Translations under genes and position numbers: made by a program
In this document: one piece after another, positions 22,639 to 34,842 of the stretch
Layout of the letters: every line of letters starts with the position of its first letter
How positions within the stretch are numbered: position 1 is the first letter of the stretch
DNA from: Earliella scabrosa
Taxonomy: Eukaryota > Basidiomycota > Agaricomycetes > Polyporales > Polyporaceae
DNA length: 64,000 bases
Assembly: GCA_022605405.1 (NCBI GenBank)
Contig: JABYQQ010000031.1
Coordinates: forward strand, 124,001 to 188,000
Direction of reading: 5' to 3'
Notes under the pieces: generated by a model
Databases searched by the model: none
The model's input: only the letters and a program-made list of their open reading frames with translations
Told to the model about the DNA's origin: nothing

Positions 22639-22646
22639 TTTATATA
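22639..22646 (-). promoter_or_regulatory. TATA box of SDR2
   Basis: TATATAAA on the minus strand about 100 bp before the ATG of SDR2. Confidence 0.55.
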
Positions 22647-22976
22647 TCCCACAGCAACCGACTGCGCGCCGTATTCGTGAGCTAGCTGCCGGGGGACTTC
22701 GTCAAATACATGAGGGTGAGCACGAGCTGTGCGTCAATGGTTATGATAAATATCTTTCCCAGTCCAGCCTGCCAGACGGGTGACGGAACGCTGACCAATG
22801 CAGTGTTAGTCATCAACCTCCGGTTTCCCGCCTTAAGTGAGTAGGTAACCGATACTAACCATGAACTAAGCCACCTGGTCTCCGACTTCATTTAACTTTA
22901 TGCTCCACAATGTTCTACGAACGCAGGCACGCCCGTTGTGATTTGGAGGCTTGGACGTGGCGAGGAAATGCAAGGG

Positions 22977-23730
22977 GGCCACTTGTCCGCCGCGATTAGA
23001 TTTTTGTCCATATCGATTACATTGATGCCCATGTGTGGAAGCATACTTGCCCGCCGTTGTATGTGATATGTGCCCGCACAATTTTCGAAATACAGTCCGT
23101 ATACCTGAGAATAAGCGTCCGCCCATTACGAAGTTTTTGCCCGCCTGCCAGCGCTTTCCTGTCCACTGATTATTGCATTTCTGTCCGCCTGAGCTAGAAC
23201 TCCTCTTCCACGGCACCGTTTGCCTGGAATAAGGTGCCAGTCGAAGCATACTGTCCGGAACAAACCCATTAAATCATTCAAAGAAGGATCCGGCTGTGAT
23301 CGAGTCCTCTGTCCCAACGCAAAGTACCAGAGCCCATGTGAGGTCCCGGGCGCTAAGTCCCGTCAGCATAACGGCGGGATTCTGGGCGAGATGAGCGCAA
23401 GAGGCGCCGTTGATCGGGTAAGGAGGGGATACCGTATATGGAGAGAGAAGCGCCTGAAGACCTTGGAAACGTTGTACCACACTCCTGCTCCAGAGAAGAA
23501 CTTTCACGACATATAGATAATTTTCCCCAGATTAGAGCCGTACATAGTGCTAGTCTGCAAAGTTTGAGGGGAGACGGCCGACAGGAGAGGGCACTGTAGG
23601 TGCTCCGGACAGATGGTCAATCGCCAGGGACAGAAATCTAATAGCCGCGGACATATGTCCATTTTGCCGAGGAAATTGAGTAAGCGCTCGGAGTTCATAT
23701 TGAACCTGAATCACAATTTTTGGGCAGACA
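22977..23730. repeat. Two opposed clusters of a short degenerate motif
   Basis: On the plus strand, words such as TTGTCCGCC, TTGCCCGCC, GTGCCCGC, GCGTCCGCCC and CTGTCCGCC recur every 20-60 bp. From 23560 to 23730 the same kind of word (TCTGTCC, TGTCCGC, CTGTCCGG) is on the minus strand. The two clusters therefore point towards each other around 23.2-23.55 kb. Spacing is irregular. Confidence 0.4.
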
Positions 23731-24025
23731 CAGACTCGGAGATTCTTTGCACTTGTCTCTGAACTTGTCAAAACATCACAAGAGAGTTTACCCGGATGCA
23801 GTTATACGCAATATCAGAGAATGCGTGTGCGCAGAACCACAATGGATAACCGTCGCGAATCCGAGCAAGGGACGTGACGCGTCCACGGGGTACCAAGTGG
23901 GGGCGCAATGGATTGGAAACAAGCTACTATTGCGGTAACAGTCAAGTGAGAGTGAGAAGACCGGTAGCAAGTACATATACAACACGTATACTCGTGACAA
24001 TCGCAAACACCAATATCACCCTCGT

Positions 24026-25060
24026 TCACTGGTTGACAGCGACGCTGTACTGGGTCGTCAGCAGGCTCGCGCTGCCCGTGAACGGCTCCGTGCCCGCCTG
24101 GATCGCTTGAATGTACTGTCCCAACGCGTCGCATGAACATCAGCAAATCGCGTCCCGCCAGGCAGCGGCGCGAGAGAAGCAGGAACGCACCTGGGTGCCG
24201 GCGACGCCCTGCTCGCGCACGAGGTAGTCGAAGAACTCTTTGAGGTCAACGTTGAAGTCGTGGATCTCGCCGTCCGCAGCGACGAACGAGAGCACCTGCC
24301 AGTTCGCGTTCGGGCCCTTCCACAGGTTCCAGGTGTGACCTGCGATCTTGAGCCCGGACAGAATCTGCGAGCCGACGGGTTGGATGCTGCGCGACGACGG
24401 GCGAGGGCGAGGGTTAGCAGGGACTTCATGTGATGACGGACGGAGGACGGACGTACCCGCCGAGACCGGTGAGCCAGATCATGATCTCGTACGAGGACGC
24501 AAAGGTGGCGGGGTCGCCTCGCGGCTGCACGCCGGTCCAGACGTCGAACGCGACGTCGACACGGATGCCCTGCGACTGGCTCTCGTGCGTCCACTGCCAC
24601 ACCGTCGGGGCGGACTTCACGTTCTGGAGCTGCACACCGGGAACACGGGCATCGAGTCAGAAACAGGATGGACAGCGAGGCGGGGAGGCAGGGGAGGGAA
24701 CGGACCTGGATGCCCTTGGCCGAGTTGTGGAGGACGTTGGCGTAGCTCTTCACGTTGTTCGGGTTGTTTTGCCACGACCACTGCGTGCGCCACGACACGC
24801 TGTTCCCGCTCGCGCTGATCAGCGTCGAGTTCTGCTGCCCGACGCCCGAGGCTGCATATGTCAAGGGTGGTGGATGAGGGTGAGTGTGAGTGTCAGCGCA
24901 GAGCCCACTGGTAGTAACAATGCGACGACGTACATCTGCCCCAGAGGTTCTGGCAAAGCGTGTACGCACCGGCGGGCATACAGTCGTACTGGCCCGAGAT
25001 GGTCTGCGCGGCGGCGGACGCAGCGACGGCGACGAGGGTGAAGAGCGTAGAGAAGTGCAT
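24026..25060 (-). CDS. GH12 endoglucanase, compact copy
   Basis: Secreted GH12 glucanase, 243 aa, from exons 24934-25060, 24706-24851, 24457-24629, 24191-24386, 24026-24115. A clear signal peptide (MHFSTLFTLVAVAASAAAQ) starts the protein. Family marks: YTLCQNLWG, NNVKSYANV, SSYEIMIWL with nucleophile E139, and AGTEPFTGSA with acid/base E224. It ends soon after the catalytic domain, the usual GH12 length, without the tail of the copy at 11874. Several introns sit at the same places as in that copy, which has more introns. TATATAAT lies about 90 bp upstream. Confidence 0.92.
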
Positions 25061-25904
25061 CTTGGATGAATTCGAGCTGGTGTGTGTATGTGTTGAGGAG
25101 CCTGTTGCTGAGAGGTTAGGCGGTGCGTCTCCCTCCCTCCCTGTGCATCATTATATACGTCCCCCCTCCCGTACTTAACGCCGCACCTCTGGTTGCGCAA
25201 CCGTCACCCAGAAAACAAACATGGCGAGACGGACCCGGAGAAGACATAGCACGGGGTGCTGTTCGGATAAAAACGGTGCACCCGCCCCAACACACCGCGG
25301 TGTAATCCCGTGAGGGCCCTCAGGCGGACGACGGCTGGTCTCGAGAAGCGTCGCTGACGGCTGCTCCGCCTGATGGAAGGCGGCACCTGATAGAGTCGCG
25401 GCGGCAGGCGTCTCGACATGGAGGCTGACATGGACATGTTCGCGACAAAAGCAGCACACGCGAAGGCTATTGCGAGGTGGCGAGGTGGAGCGTAGGAATA
25501 AAGGCCGGCGCGGATCCCGACGATGTGCCGAGCCCTACCCGCTAGAATGCGGCGGCTGCGCGCGCATGTCGAGCGGGTGGCGGCGCCGCGTGCAACCTGC
25601 GCCATTCAAAGACAAGCAACACCTCCAGAGCGGTCGTGGAGAGGTCACGTACCTTGAGGCCATGGCGCGATCGTGGCACGAACTTGCGGGAGCATAAGTG
25701 TGGAAGCTCATGCGTGCACAAGCTCTGCGCGTCCGTCCAACCAAAGATGATAAATAACCAGAACCAGAAAGTTGAGGGTACAATGCCAAGTGGACTGCCG
25801 AAGCTGCCCTCGGATGTGGAGGGCAGCATGACACGCCGTATTCCCAACTTTTCTCCTCTAACCCAGTGGCGACAACGAAAACCAATATCATACGAATGTG
25901 CAAC
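25061..25904. other. Intergenic, GH12 promoter and GLO3 3' region
   Basis: About 0.8 kb with no gene seen apart from the GH12 promoter. Confidence 0.45.
25150..25157 (-). promoter_or_regulatory. TATA box of GH12 gene
   Basis: TATATAAT on the minus strand about 90 bp before the signal-peptide ATG. Confidence 0.6.
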
Positions 25905-27607
25905 CTACCGCTCGGACATTTGCGCGAGGTAGTCGGAGAGCTGAAGGACAACTCCGTTGGGATGCAAAGATGGCGAGGGAATGGCTGAATGTCACGTACC
26001 TTAAGAGCGCCTTGACGGATGCTCTCCCCGACGTTCTGAACATCGGGGTTCGCGAGAACCCTCTGGATAGCATCCTTCGCAGCAACCTCCAGGCCCGCGA
26101 GCGTGCCATCCCCGAGTAGACCGTTGTCCGCGTTGTTATTCATTGCCATCTCCTCCTCTTCATCACGGCCGAAGTATTGGTTCGACGAGATGGACTGCGC
26201 GCCCTGGAAAGACTGCAAGCGTGTCTGCGCTTCGGCGATGGCGTTGGGGTCATACGAGTTGCGCCCGAAGTACATGTCCGACGAGATGGCTTTCTGGTTA
26301 CCGAACTTCTCGCGCGCAAAGGTGGGAGCATCCTCCGCTACTGCGGCGCTGATGAGATGAAGGCGCATATTAGCGTCATCTCCGGGACAACTGGGTGGGG
26401 GACAATTGTTGGAACTCACCTCGTGGACGCAGCGGCGGCAACAGGAACAGCACCAAAACCTAAGCGCTTCATACCCATGCCCAGCCTTTCCATGTCCTGC
26501 GCGCTGCCCTTTGGAGCAGCGACGGCAGCTGCGACAGGCGCAGACTTCGTGACCGGGGACTTTGCTTTGGCGGCGGCGGACTTTTCTGCAGCGACTCGCG
26601 CACGCTCTTCTTCCTCGGCTTTTTCGCGCTCGCGGTCGTAACCGAGCTGTCGTATCCTCTCCGCCTCCTCGGCCGCCTTGCGCTCCGCCTCCGCGAAGTC
26701 GACGGGGGCGGCCTTCTTTGCTCCGAGACCCCCGAGCTTGGATTTCTTCGGGGCGGCAGACGCGGTGCTGGTCACGGACGCAGCGGAGGAATTGAGCCGG
26801 GATGCGCCGAGCTTGGACGCTGGTCGTGATGCGACAGATGTCGTCGAATTGGAGCGGAGGGAGGCGGAGCTGACTGTCCGTGGCCCAGTGGTAGCGCTAG
26901 CAGAGCGACCGATAACAGGGGGCGCGGCGGGTTTGGATGATGTTACGGGAGACTTGGGGGCGGCGGGCTTATCCCAGGAAGAGAAGAAGTCGTCATCGTC
27001 GCCAGCTTTCGCGGCTGGAGCAGCAGCAGCTTCTGCACCCTCGACCACGACCTTTTCCGGGAACCTGTGCTCTTGTTCGCACAATAGTATGGGATGAAGG
27101 GACGATCGTACTCACCTGGCAGCATCTTCCTTCACACGACGCGCTAACTCTTCCTTGTACAGCTCCGCAACACGACTTGAGTACTTCTTCTTGGTATCCG
27201 AGTCACTGAGAAGGGCAGAGCCGCCATGCTTGGTGAAAAAGTCGGTCGCCGATGCGTTCCCGCCGACCTTCATGGTACGCAGCTGGTTGAGCTGCCAGCT
27301 ATCCAGGTTCGTAGATCTTGAGAGATATTAGAATGTGTGTTGCGCCCGTTGACAAAGCGACACACCGGACGAAGCTGATGTGCACGCCCATGTTGCGGTG
27401 AACACTAGAGCAGTCAAGGCAGATGTACACGCCGAACGTCACGCTCGACCATGTCGGATTGCGAGCTTGACAATCGAAACACATCTACACGGCCAATCAA
27501 TATTGCGTTAAGTGTTGCCATGTATTCAAGTCACGCACCTTGTTTCCTTTCTGTGCTTTCAACACTTTAAAAACCTGCTCCGTCTCTGCCTTCGTAGGGT
27601 CCGCCAT
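25905..27607 (-). CDS. GLO3: ArfGAP of the Glo3/ARFGAP2-3 type
   Basis: GTPase-activating protein for Arf in COPI vesicle traffic between Golgi and ER; 472 aa. Exons 27539-27607, 27366-27484, 27116-27316, 26420-27064, 26000-26348, 25905-25940. The ArfGAP zinc finger is complete (C25, C28, C45, C48, spacing CxxC-x16-CxxC) with the probable arginine finger R53 in [11 protein letters not shown] low-complexity Ala/Lys/Ser middle region with a coiled-coil-like Glu/Arg stretch follows. Near the C-terminus the Glo3-type ISS repeats are visible: ISSDMYFGR and ISSNQYFGR, separating Glo3 from Gcs1-type GAPs. Confidence 0.93.
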
Positions 27608-28249
27608 AATGAAGGGTGCAGCGAGCGAGATGGACGGCGAGAGGAAAAGATGGAGGAGCGGAGGCAAGCCTCTCCACAACATCCCGCCAAAGGTACATCG
27701 CCACGTGGGACAGGCGCCCATTCACGTGGCGCTTTCTCAGTGATCAGACTCTCCGAGGCTGAGAGGTTCGACCTTCGAGCTTCAAGTTGACTTTCAACTG
27801 CAACGAGCTTCAGAAATCACGAATGCCTACGTAGCATCACATACTCAACACCCGGGAAGGCGACTTGCCCGACCTGAACGGTGTCGCGACTCGCGACGCT
27901 TCAACACCGTATGCCCTAGTGACCACTGACTCGAACTTGAACCAATCGCATCCGACGCTACCCTCTGACATCGTGATTGTAGAGCAAATTATCCAGTCCC
28001 GCACTCTGGTTGAATGATCTGAAGGCTTCCCTCTGGTGCCTTTCACTTCACCGGACCAACGGCAGGCCGCGGAGATCATGAGGTACGATAATCTTAGCCT
28101 CACGTTCCCATCGTCACAAATATCTGACACCTTCCACTGCCTAGCGTGCGTATTCGCTGCCACCAGATTATAACGCATGGATACATCCCTCTTTGTCGTA
28201 TCTATAAGAACTACGCTGGTGCAGTCACTGCTTATTCTCGTGGCCCACC
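27608..28249. other. Divergent promoter region, GLO3 and MBL-fold gene
   Basis: No gene seen. It serves as the shared upstream region for two divergent genes. CTATAAG at 28202-28208 is a likely TATA box for the plus-strand gene. A TTCGAGCTTCAAGTTG-type palindromic patch lies near 27775. Confidence 0.5.
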
Positions 28250-29216
28250 ATGACGGCAACATCCAGTGTACTATCCACGTTCGCCCTTCCTGAGCCAACA
28301 CCGGACCAACCGTACATTGAAGTCTCCGCTTTGGAGGCTGGGATCTTGCAACTCATTCTTCAGAGGTTCATCGAGGGCGCGAAGCCAGGAGAGTCCATCA
28401 TGTGCCCTTCACTCGCGTTCTCCCTCCGCCATTCCGCGACCAAGGAGCATCTCGTGTTTGATCTTGGCATCCCGAGGAATCTGGAGGATTACCCGCCCGC
28501 TGTGCAGAAGATTATCGCCGGCCGTATCATCACAACACCACAGAGCGTGGACGAGAGTCTTCGGAAGGGTGGGATAGACCCGGCGGATGTGAAGACGGTC
28601 ATCGTCAGTCACTTGCACTACGATCAGTACGTACCTCACATACCTCCTCTAACCGTCGCTCATGGTATCCAGTGTCGGCAATGCGTCAGCCTTCCCTAAT
28701 GCCACGTTCATCATGGGTCATGATGCGGAGGAGCTCCTAGCGAACGCATACCCCGTGAACCCCGCCTCGACCGTCCTCCAAGCCTCCGTCCCCATCTCCC
28801 GCACGCGGTTCCTATCAACCGAGATGACCGACTCTATCGGACCCTTCCCTCGCGCATACGACTATTTCGGTGACGGAAGTATGTACATCATCGACGCGGC
28901 CGGCCACCTGCCCGGACACATCAACGTCTTCGCGCGCACGAACACGACCGGCTCGTGGATCTACCTCGCGGGCGACACCGCGCACGACATGCGCCTGCTC
29001 ACGGGCGAGCGCCAGGTCGCGTTCTCGTTCGACGACGCCGGGCACATGGTCTGCGTGCACTCGGACAAGGAGAAGGCGGAGGAGCACATTGCTCGCGTCA
29101 GGCAGCTGCTTGACTTTCCGAAGGTGCAGGTCCTACTTGCGCACGACCATGTCTGGTATGAGGAGAACAAGGGTGGGGACGCCTTTCTGCCGGGAGCGAT
29201 TCCTCCAAGACTGTAG
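28250..29216 (+). CDS. Metallo-beta-lactamase-fold hydrolase
   Basis: Probable Zn-dependent hydrolase, 306 aa, exons 28250-28626 and 28673-29216. The intron splits the metal motif: joining CA with T restores His126, giving HLHYDH (H121, H123, D125, H126). Other expected ligands are H204 in AAGHLPGH, D227 in LAGDTAHD, and H283 or H285 in LLAHDHVWY. This layout is that of the lactonase-like branch of the superfamily; a lactone substrate is inference only. No signal peptide seen. Without splicing the protein would read HYDQ and stop early, so the intron is well supported. Confidence 0.88.
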
Positions 29217-30105
29217 TGGCCCTGGCGTCGCCGGACGGAGGTCGGGTTGCCGTGTTCTCTGTTTGGAGTACATGTCTGCATGGCAGCATGACAGGATGTT
29301 GAGGATGGCTGGAGTAGAAGGATTGGGGTGAGTCGCTGTCCCTATGTCATGTATGTCGCAGCACCTCATGTCGGTGTCGGACCCGATGTTGTTTTCCAAG
29401 CTCACCGTCGCAGGCCGTTGCTCTACTGGATATGCAGTACCTGAGGGCTCGACTAGCAATGAAAAATATGATCACAATACTTGGCTCGGCTCCGAACCCG
29501 CACCCTCAGCACTCTGATGTGGTTATCGACCGTGCTTATCGGACTGGCAACCCGAGTCGTGAAAGACTACTGAGACTATAGTTTCCAAGTGACATACGTT
29601 CAACATGCAAGTAACACTGCAGATGGCGCATACCCAACACCCCGAGGAAAGGATCTTTATGCCTGTTACAAAGATACTGCGGAGGGCTGCTTCCTCATGC
29701 GGGCGTTTAATTCACCGACCGGAAAATGCACGTCGCAAACACGTCCTGACTTGCGATCAAATCCCTGGGAACCCGCCGAGTCGCCGCCGACCCGTTGCGT
29801 GGCTCTCACCAGCCTCTTCCTGTGGGTATCGTTCGTTCCCATGGCGCAATTCTTTTACTCACCTGCAAGGTCTTCATCATGCACGTCTTCCCGGAATGAC
29901 TGCGGCGGGTGACGATGGAGCCCGGCGAACCTTCTCTCAGGATGCATCAAGTGTCCGCGATGACGGCATCCGGCTACTTACGACGAGCATACGCGTACCC
30001 TCAGGCGGAGTGGCTGGTACTCTGTGAGGACCGGTATATAAGCCCCTCGCCGCATCTCACATTCCCCACACCTCTCATCTCCCCCTTCCACACAATATCC
30101 TAGTC
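29217..30105. other. Intergenic, MBL-fold gene to SDR3
   Basis: About 0.9 kb with no recognised gene; TATATAAG at 30035-30042 is the likely TATA box of SDR3. Confidence 0.5.
30035..30042 (+). promoter_or_regulatory. TATA box of SDR3
   Basis: TATATAAG 71 bp before the ATG at 30106. Confidence 0.6.
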
Positions 30106-31420
30106 ATGGGCGGCGCTGCATCAAAGAACGCTTGGGCCACTTTCATCCAGGGCTTTCCACCCAAGTCGAAGTTCAGCGCAGACCAGATCCCTGATCTGAC
30201 CGGACGGGTCGTACTCGTTACTGGTGCGTAGCCTTGACTATGTCGCTCGGTGTGTGACATTAAGGTCGGGATGTAGGTGGGAACGTTGGCATTGGATACG
30301 AGACCGTCAAGGTCAGCGCCGACCACCGTTCCGATGGAAAGGATACTGAGATACTTCCCAGGCGCTCCTGCAACATAACGCAAAAGTATATCTTGCCGCT
30401 CGCAGCAAGGATAAGGCGGAGGCGGCCATCGCGTCTCTCAAGCAAGCGACCGGGAAAGAGGCCATCTTCCTCCAGCTGGACCTCGCAAGTCTCGCATCTG
30501 TCAAGAAGGCGGCGGCGGAGCTTATGGGCAAGGAGCACGAGTTGCACATCTTGTTCAACAACGCGTGAGTCTTCCTCGATTCATCCGAGTGCACGCAGAT
30601 GCACATACCGCACCCCCGGTTGCAGTGGCGTCATGTGGCCACCTGTCGATCAGCTCACGAAAGACAGTTACGACCTCCAATGGGGCACAAACGTCGTCGG
30701 GCACTGGTACCTGACCGAGCTGCTCATGCCTGCTCTCCTCGCTGGTGTCAAGACGTCCCCAGACCAGCACGCGCGGGTCGTCACCACGGCTTCCAGCGGC
30801 GCATATCTGAACACCCTACACTGGGACACGTTCAAAGACACGCCCGCGCGGCGCAAGATGTCTACAGAAGCGCTCTACTATCAGAGTAAACACGTGCGTC
30901 TGCTCTTACATCCCTCGGTGTATCCCGTCCTGATAGACTCCCTTCTTTGCATCCGGGCTGCAGGGCAACGTCGTCGTGGCGCGCCAAGTTGCGAAGCGTT
31001 ATGCGGACCAGGGGATCATCTCCATTTCCCTAAACCCAGGCAACATCCAGAGCGAACTCCAACGATACATCCCCAACTTCGTTCGCAAGATCATGGTGCG
31101 TGTATCGACATAGACACATATGGTTCCCGAGAATATCCTAACCTGACTTCGTTCACAGAACGCCACGTTCCTGTACCCCACTCCTCAGGGCGCGCTCACG
31201 CAGCTCTTCGCGGGTACGATGCCCGAGGCGCTCAACTACAACGGCGAGGTCAGCCTCCGTCTCTCTTGCGCCTGTTGTGGAGAAGCTCACTGGCCTCCCA
31301 TTTTAGTTTCTGATTCCTTGGGCGCGACTCGGCAAGTGCAGAGCTGAAGCGTATGATGACGAGATCGGGCAGCGTCTGTGGCAATGGCTCGAGGACGAGA
31401 CGAAACACTTGAAGGACTGA
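30106..31420 (+). CDS. Short-chain dehydrogenase, retinol dehydrogenase-like (SDR3)
   Basis: Third member of the retinol-dehydrogenase-like SDR group, 319 aa, seven exons: 30106-30223, 30277-30311, 30362-30564, 30626-30893, 30964-31095, 31159-31248, 31307-31420. TGGNVGIG near 39-46, LFNNAG, TASSGAY, and catalytic Y203 and K207 in YYQSK. Exons 2 to 7 have exactly the lengths seen in SDR1 and SDR2; exon 1 is two codons shorter. Its N-terminus keeps [18 protein letters not shown]. It is isolated from the other copies and on the opposite strand to them. Confidence 0.9.
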
Positions 31421-31669
31421 TCACGGACGACGCTGCCGGCATTGCTTCCCTACCCTACTTCCATCTTAATGTTTGATCTCAGATATACCATGAAACTCGA
31501 TGACAGTAAATGAATGGCCGACTCGTGTGGGCGGACGAGTACTACCTCCCTATTGAATTGCCTCACAATCTCGTGAGGTCCAACGATACTAATATACAGA
31601 GTTGACATCGACAAGGATACAAACGACAATGAGCTCGTGACATCGTGGGAGACAACATATGGCGTGCCT

Positions 31670-33396
31670 TTACAATCCCATCGGGACTGAGCAGGCTAAC
31701 TTCATCAGCTCCTCGACATTGCGCATTTGCTCACTTGCCAGGCCCGCTTCTCTATCCGCCAGCTGCTCCCGCTCACGTTCCAGTATTTCGCGCTCCTTGA
31801 TGCCCTTCTGAATACGGTCCCGAATTAAAACCATCTTCTGCATCCACTCCACTAGCTGTTCCCGTGCGTGGTCGACGGATGCAAGTTGTGTGTCGTCTAT
31901 CATACTATTCAGTGCGTCCTCCGAGTCTTCGAATGCTATTGGATCTATCCACTTGAAGAGATCAGAGTCCCAGGTGGCGCCGAAAGTGTCGGAGCGACTC
32001 CCGTCCTTCACCATTTGGCCTGGCAGGGAGCCTGCGTGTCGTCGGTAGTCACTGAGAAAGGACTTGGTGCCTGGGCAGGGATCTGTGTCCATGGGGCCGT
32101 GCTGAGGTGGGGAATTCGGAACGATTACTTGCCCAGGGGCGTCCCCACTGGCATCCGCTCGGACAGAGTACTCAGGCAGCGCCGGCGGCGGGCTCTGAAC
32201 TAGATCCTCCGCTGGAGGAGGTATAGCTTTCGCCCATGAAAGCACGCGCGGGGAGCGTTGTGGGGCGAGCGGCTGCCCAGACTGAGCTTGGGGCTGCAGC
32301 TGCACTTGCGGTGGGGGCGGAGACGAAGTGGCATGCCCCTCAGCGTAGCCCACGGCCTCGGAAGAGTCGGATTCGTGCGCTGGTGACAGCGCACTTGCTC
32401 CATCGTTCATGCCTGAGTGCGGGGTAGCTGTTGCAGGTTGCGCTACCGCATCACTCGTGGTGGCAGGTGGTGCGATAGTGTTGTCGGAGGACGCAACGCG
32501 GAGATCGAGCGACTCGGGTGGCGACCCAGAGCTGTCGACAGTTGAAACATCGACCGTGACTCCGCCACTCCTCGAGCTCATGTCAACTCGAAGCCGCATA
32601 TGGGACCCAGAAGGGACAAAGAGTAGCAGGGCGCCACCGAGAGATTGACTTTGGGGCTGTTGTAGGGGAGTGCTCGGCTCAGAAGCAGCATGGTCTACAT
32701 CTGGTGCAATGCGCTGTGAACCCGTTATGACTGCGGAGGTCACTGGCGGGGGATCTTCCGGCGACTCAGACCGCGAGCCGTGCTCTGGAGAGGCGACAGA
32801 GTGAGCACGGGAAGACCGTGACGATGCCTTGTCAGCCATGTCCGCATCTACAAGACTATCGGGGGTTGCGGGCGTTGACCGTCCTCTGCCAGTGTCCATC
32901 GTGGTGGATCCGTCGGATTGCGACGACATAGAATAGGACCTTTTCCTTTCGTGGTACGCCGGAGTAGAGTCGCGGGCGGGGTCCTGGTGGAGAGCTGCAT
33001 AGCCAGCAGCCGCCGATAACCAGTCCTGACTGTCCGATTCGTCGCCTAGGGAGATTGTCTCGCTGTCGTTATCTGGACGGGGCGAGTGGCACTGGTCCGA
33101 TACAGCTGGGTCTGCGATCCCCGCGGAGTAGTATTTGCCACCTTCACCAACAGCTTGAGAGTCGCATGTCGCAGCGGGTTCATGACTGGATGGAGAGGCC
33201 AGTAATGCGATATTGGCATCCGTGGGTTGTTGGATGATCGATTTCCTCTGGCCGCGGACTGTGCCAGGTAATAAGTAGGTCCTTGTGAGTATGACATGAA
33301 TGAACCAATGGCGGCGCTGAACTAACCTCGCCCGTAGGGTGACAAACTCAGAGCCAAATGAGTCCTGTGACTCGGAGTACTACGATCTGTAGGCAT
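31670..33396 (-). CDS. Disordered hypothetical protein with C-terminal coiled coil
   Basis: Not recognised. Two exons, 33327-33396 and 31670-33258, join in frame (phase 1) to give 552 aa; the long exon stays open upstream of its first ATG, which shows that a 5' exon is needed. Most of the protein is Ser/Pro/Gln/Ala-rich with no fold evident. The last 90 residues form a probable coiled coil rich in Glu, Arg, Lys and Gln (about REQLVEWMQKMVLIRDRI to REREQLADREAGL). TATATATA at 33437-33444 lies about 45 bp before the ATG. Convergent with SDR3. Confidence 0.6.
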
Positions 33397-33436
33397 CTTG
33401 ATGTGTATCTGTTCAGCATCGCAGGTCTGACGAGAG

Positions 33437-33444
33437 TATATATA
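33437..33444 (-). promoter_or_regulatory. TATA box of the hypothetical gene
   Basis: TATATATA in both orientations, 41 bp before the ATG at 33396. Confidence 0.5.
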
Positions 33445-34252
33445 GGAGAGAAAGTGGGGCATGGGCTGTACATAACGATGTATGACAATAGACTCCATAC
33501 CGTGTACCACCTTGATTGTGTGCATACAATGACGGCGTTGACATGCAACTCAACAACTTGAGTCCGACAGCAACCAGCAACTGCTAGTGCTACGGTTGAT
33601 TGTACCACTATAGTTACCTAGAAATTCAGAGCGCACGTTTGCGAGCCTCGCTACGTCGGAAATCGGCGCGGCTCGTACTTATTATGATCCTAACATGATT
33701 TTCAGCGCGTTAGAATGCATCAGCGCACACTCTCAGCTGTGCTCGGGCTACTATGGAAACGCCACCTAGGATGGTGGCGCGGCACCCCGTCTACTGATAC
33801 GTGTCTTTCAAACTATCTTCACTTGCGAAGGTTGATACAAGGGACCGACTTGATGGTACCTATAGATAATATGATAGACTTAGACCAGCTTCACTTTTGT
33901 ACGTGCCTACGGCAACGATGTGTGCCATGAGTCAGTGCGAACTTCAAGTTGAACGAGGGATACTTACTCACGTCGCGATAGTGCACTTTCCAGGCGTAAT
34001 CCGCAGTGACTCAATCTAACACGTTGAGGCTGAGACATGCTGAGGCCTGAGGCCTGAGGCCTGATGAGATTGATATTCGGCGTTACGTTCAACGTTGAAC
34101 AACTTCACAGCTTCAAGCAGGACTCCAAGTCCCGGAGCGCCCGGGCCGACGCAGGCTCGTACTTAAGAGCGCTCTAGCGCCGGTTGTTGCCATACACGAC
34201 CCACACAGTGACTCTGAGCAGTCCATCCCTCCCTGTTTCTTCCTGCACCAAA
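33445..34252. other. Intergenic with small tandem heptamer
   Basis: No gene seen. Three exact copies of CTGAGGC occur at 34040-34060. Confidence 0.5.
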
Positions 34253-34842
34253 ATGCCTCCCAAGACGACGACAAAGGCAGCGGCCGCGACCACGAAGACG
34301 AAGGCAGCGACGGAGAATGATGCCACATCTATTCTGTTTCCACCACAAGTACAAGTACCCACTGCCGACGGACGAGAGCTCTGCCGAGGAAGGAAAGCAG
34401 GCGTTGCAGAACGTGACTGCGTGCCTCAAGGCCACCGATGCGGCCATGTGGAAGATTGTCAAGGGGCTCAAGCTCGACGCATCGCCCAAGGTCCTGTATA
34501 AGAACAACATACACCACGTCGACGGGCGGGCTGTCGGATTTCCTGGAGCGCCACGCCGGCGGGAGGACTCTGAGGCAGGCGGGAAGTCGGGTAAGCCGCT
34601 GGGAGGAAGAGCTATCCCGACGGTACCAGAAGAAACGTGTCGAAGTGGAATGGGTACCGGTCAACTACACGCACTACCTTCTGGGCGGCAGCGAGAAGAC
34701 CATGTACATGGCATACGACAATGAAGCGACCATCGAAGTTGCATACTGGGCGATCGGTATGTTCGTCCGAGTTGGTCCTCCTGGCAAGAGAGATATTCCT
34801 GTCCCCGAAGACGTCGAACGAGGAGACTTTGTAATACAATGA
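34253..34842 (+). pseudogene. Relic of the 2OG oxygenase family
   Basis: The C-terminal half of the oxygenase family survives in three different frames. After an ATG with a Lys/Ala/Thr-rich start, one frame gives HHKYKYPLPTDE, LKATDAAMWKIVKGL and SPKVLYK, matching HKYPL, LKANDAVI and SLKILY of copies A-D. A second frame gives VEWVPVNYTHY, MYMAYDNEATIEVAYWAIG and FVRVGPPG, matching VQWV, FMAYGN and LLVRVGPAG. The iron-binding HVD and second His regions are absent. It could not work as an oxygenase. It lies directly upstream of, and in line with, the second ThDP enzyme. Confidence 0.75.

Larger units (their letters stand above)
22539..24025. other. Intergenic with degenerate TGTCCGCC-type repeats
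   Basis: About 1.5 kb without a recognised gene. A TATA box for SDR2 is at 22639-22646. Two groups of short related words occur, one on the plus strand (22977-23190) and one on the minus strand (23560-23730). A 98-codon open frame at 23220-23516 between them has no recognisable motif. Confidence 0.5.

Noticed and set aside
24058..25200. 380-codon minus-strand frame
   Set aside because: It runs through introns and shifts out of the GH12 frame; the spliced model keeps both catalytic Glu.
34253..34842. Intact gene with Lys/Ala-rich start
   Set aside because: Family blocks lie in different frames without fitting splice sites, and the catalytic half is absent, so a relic is the better call.
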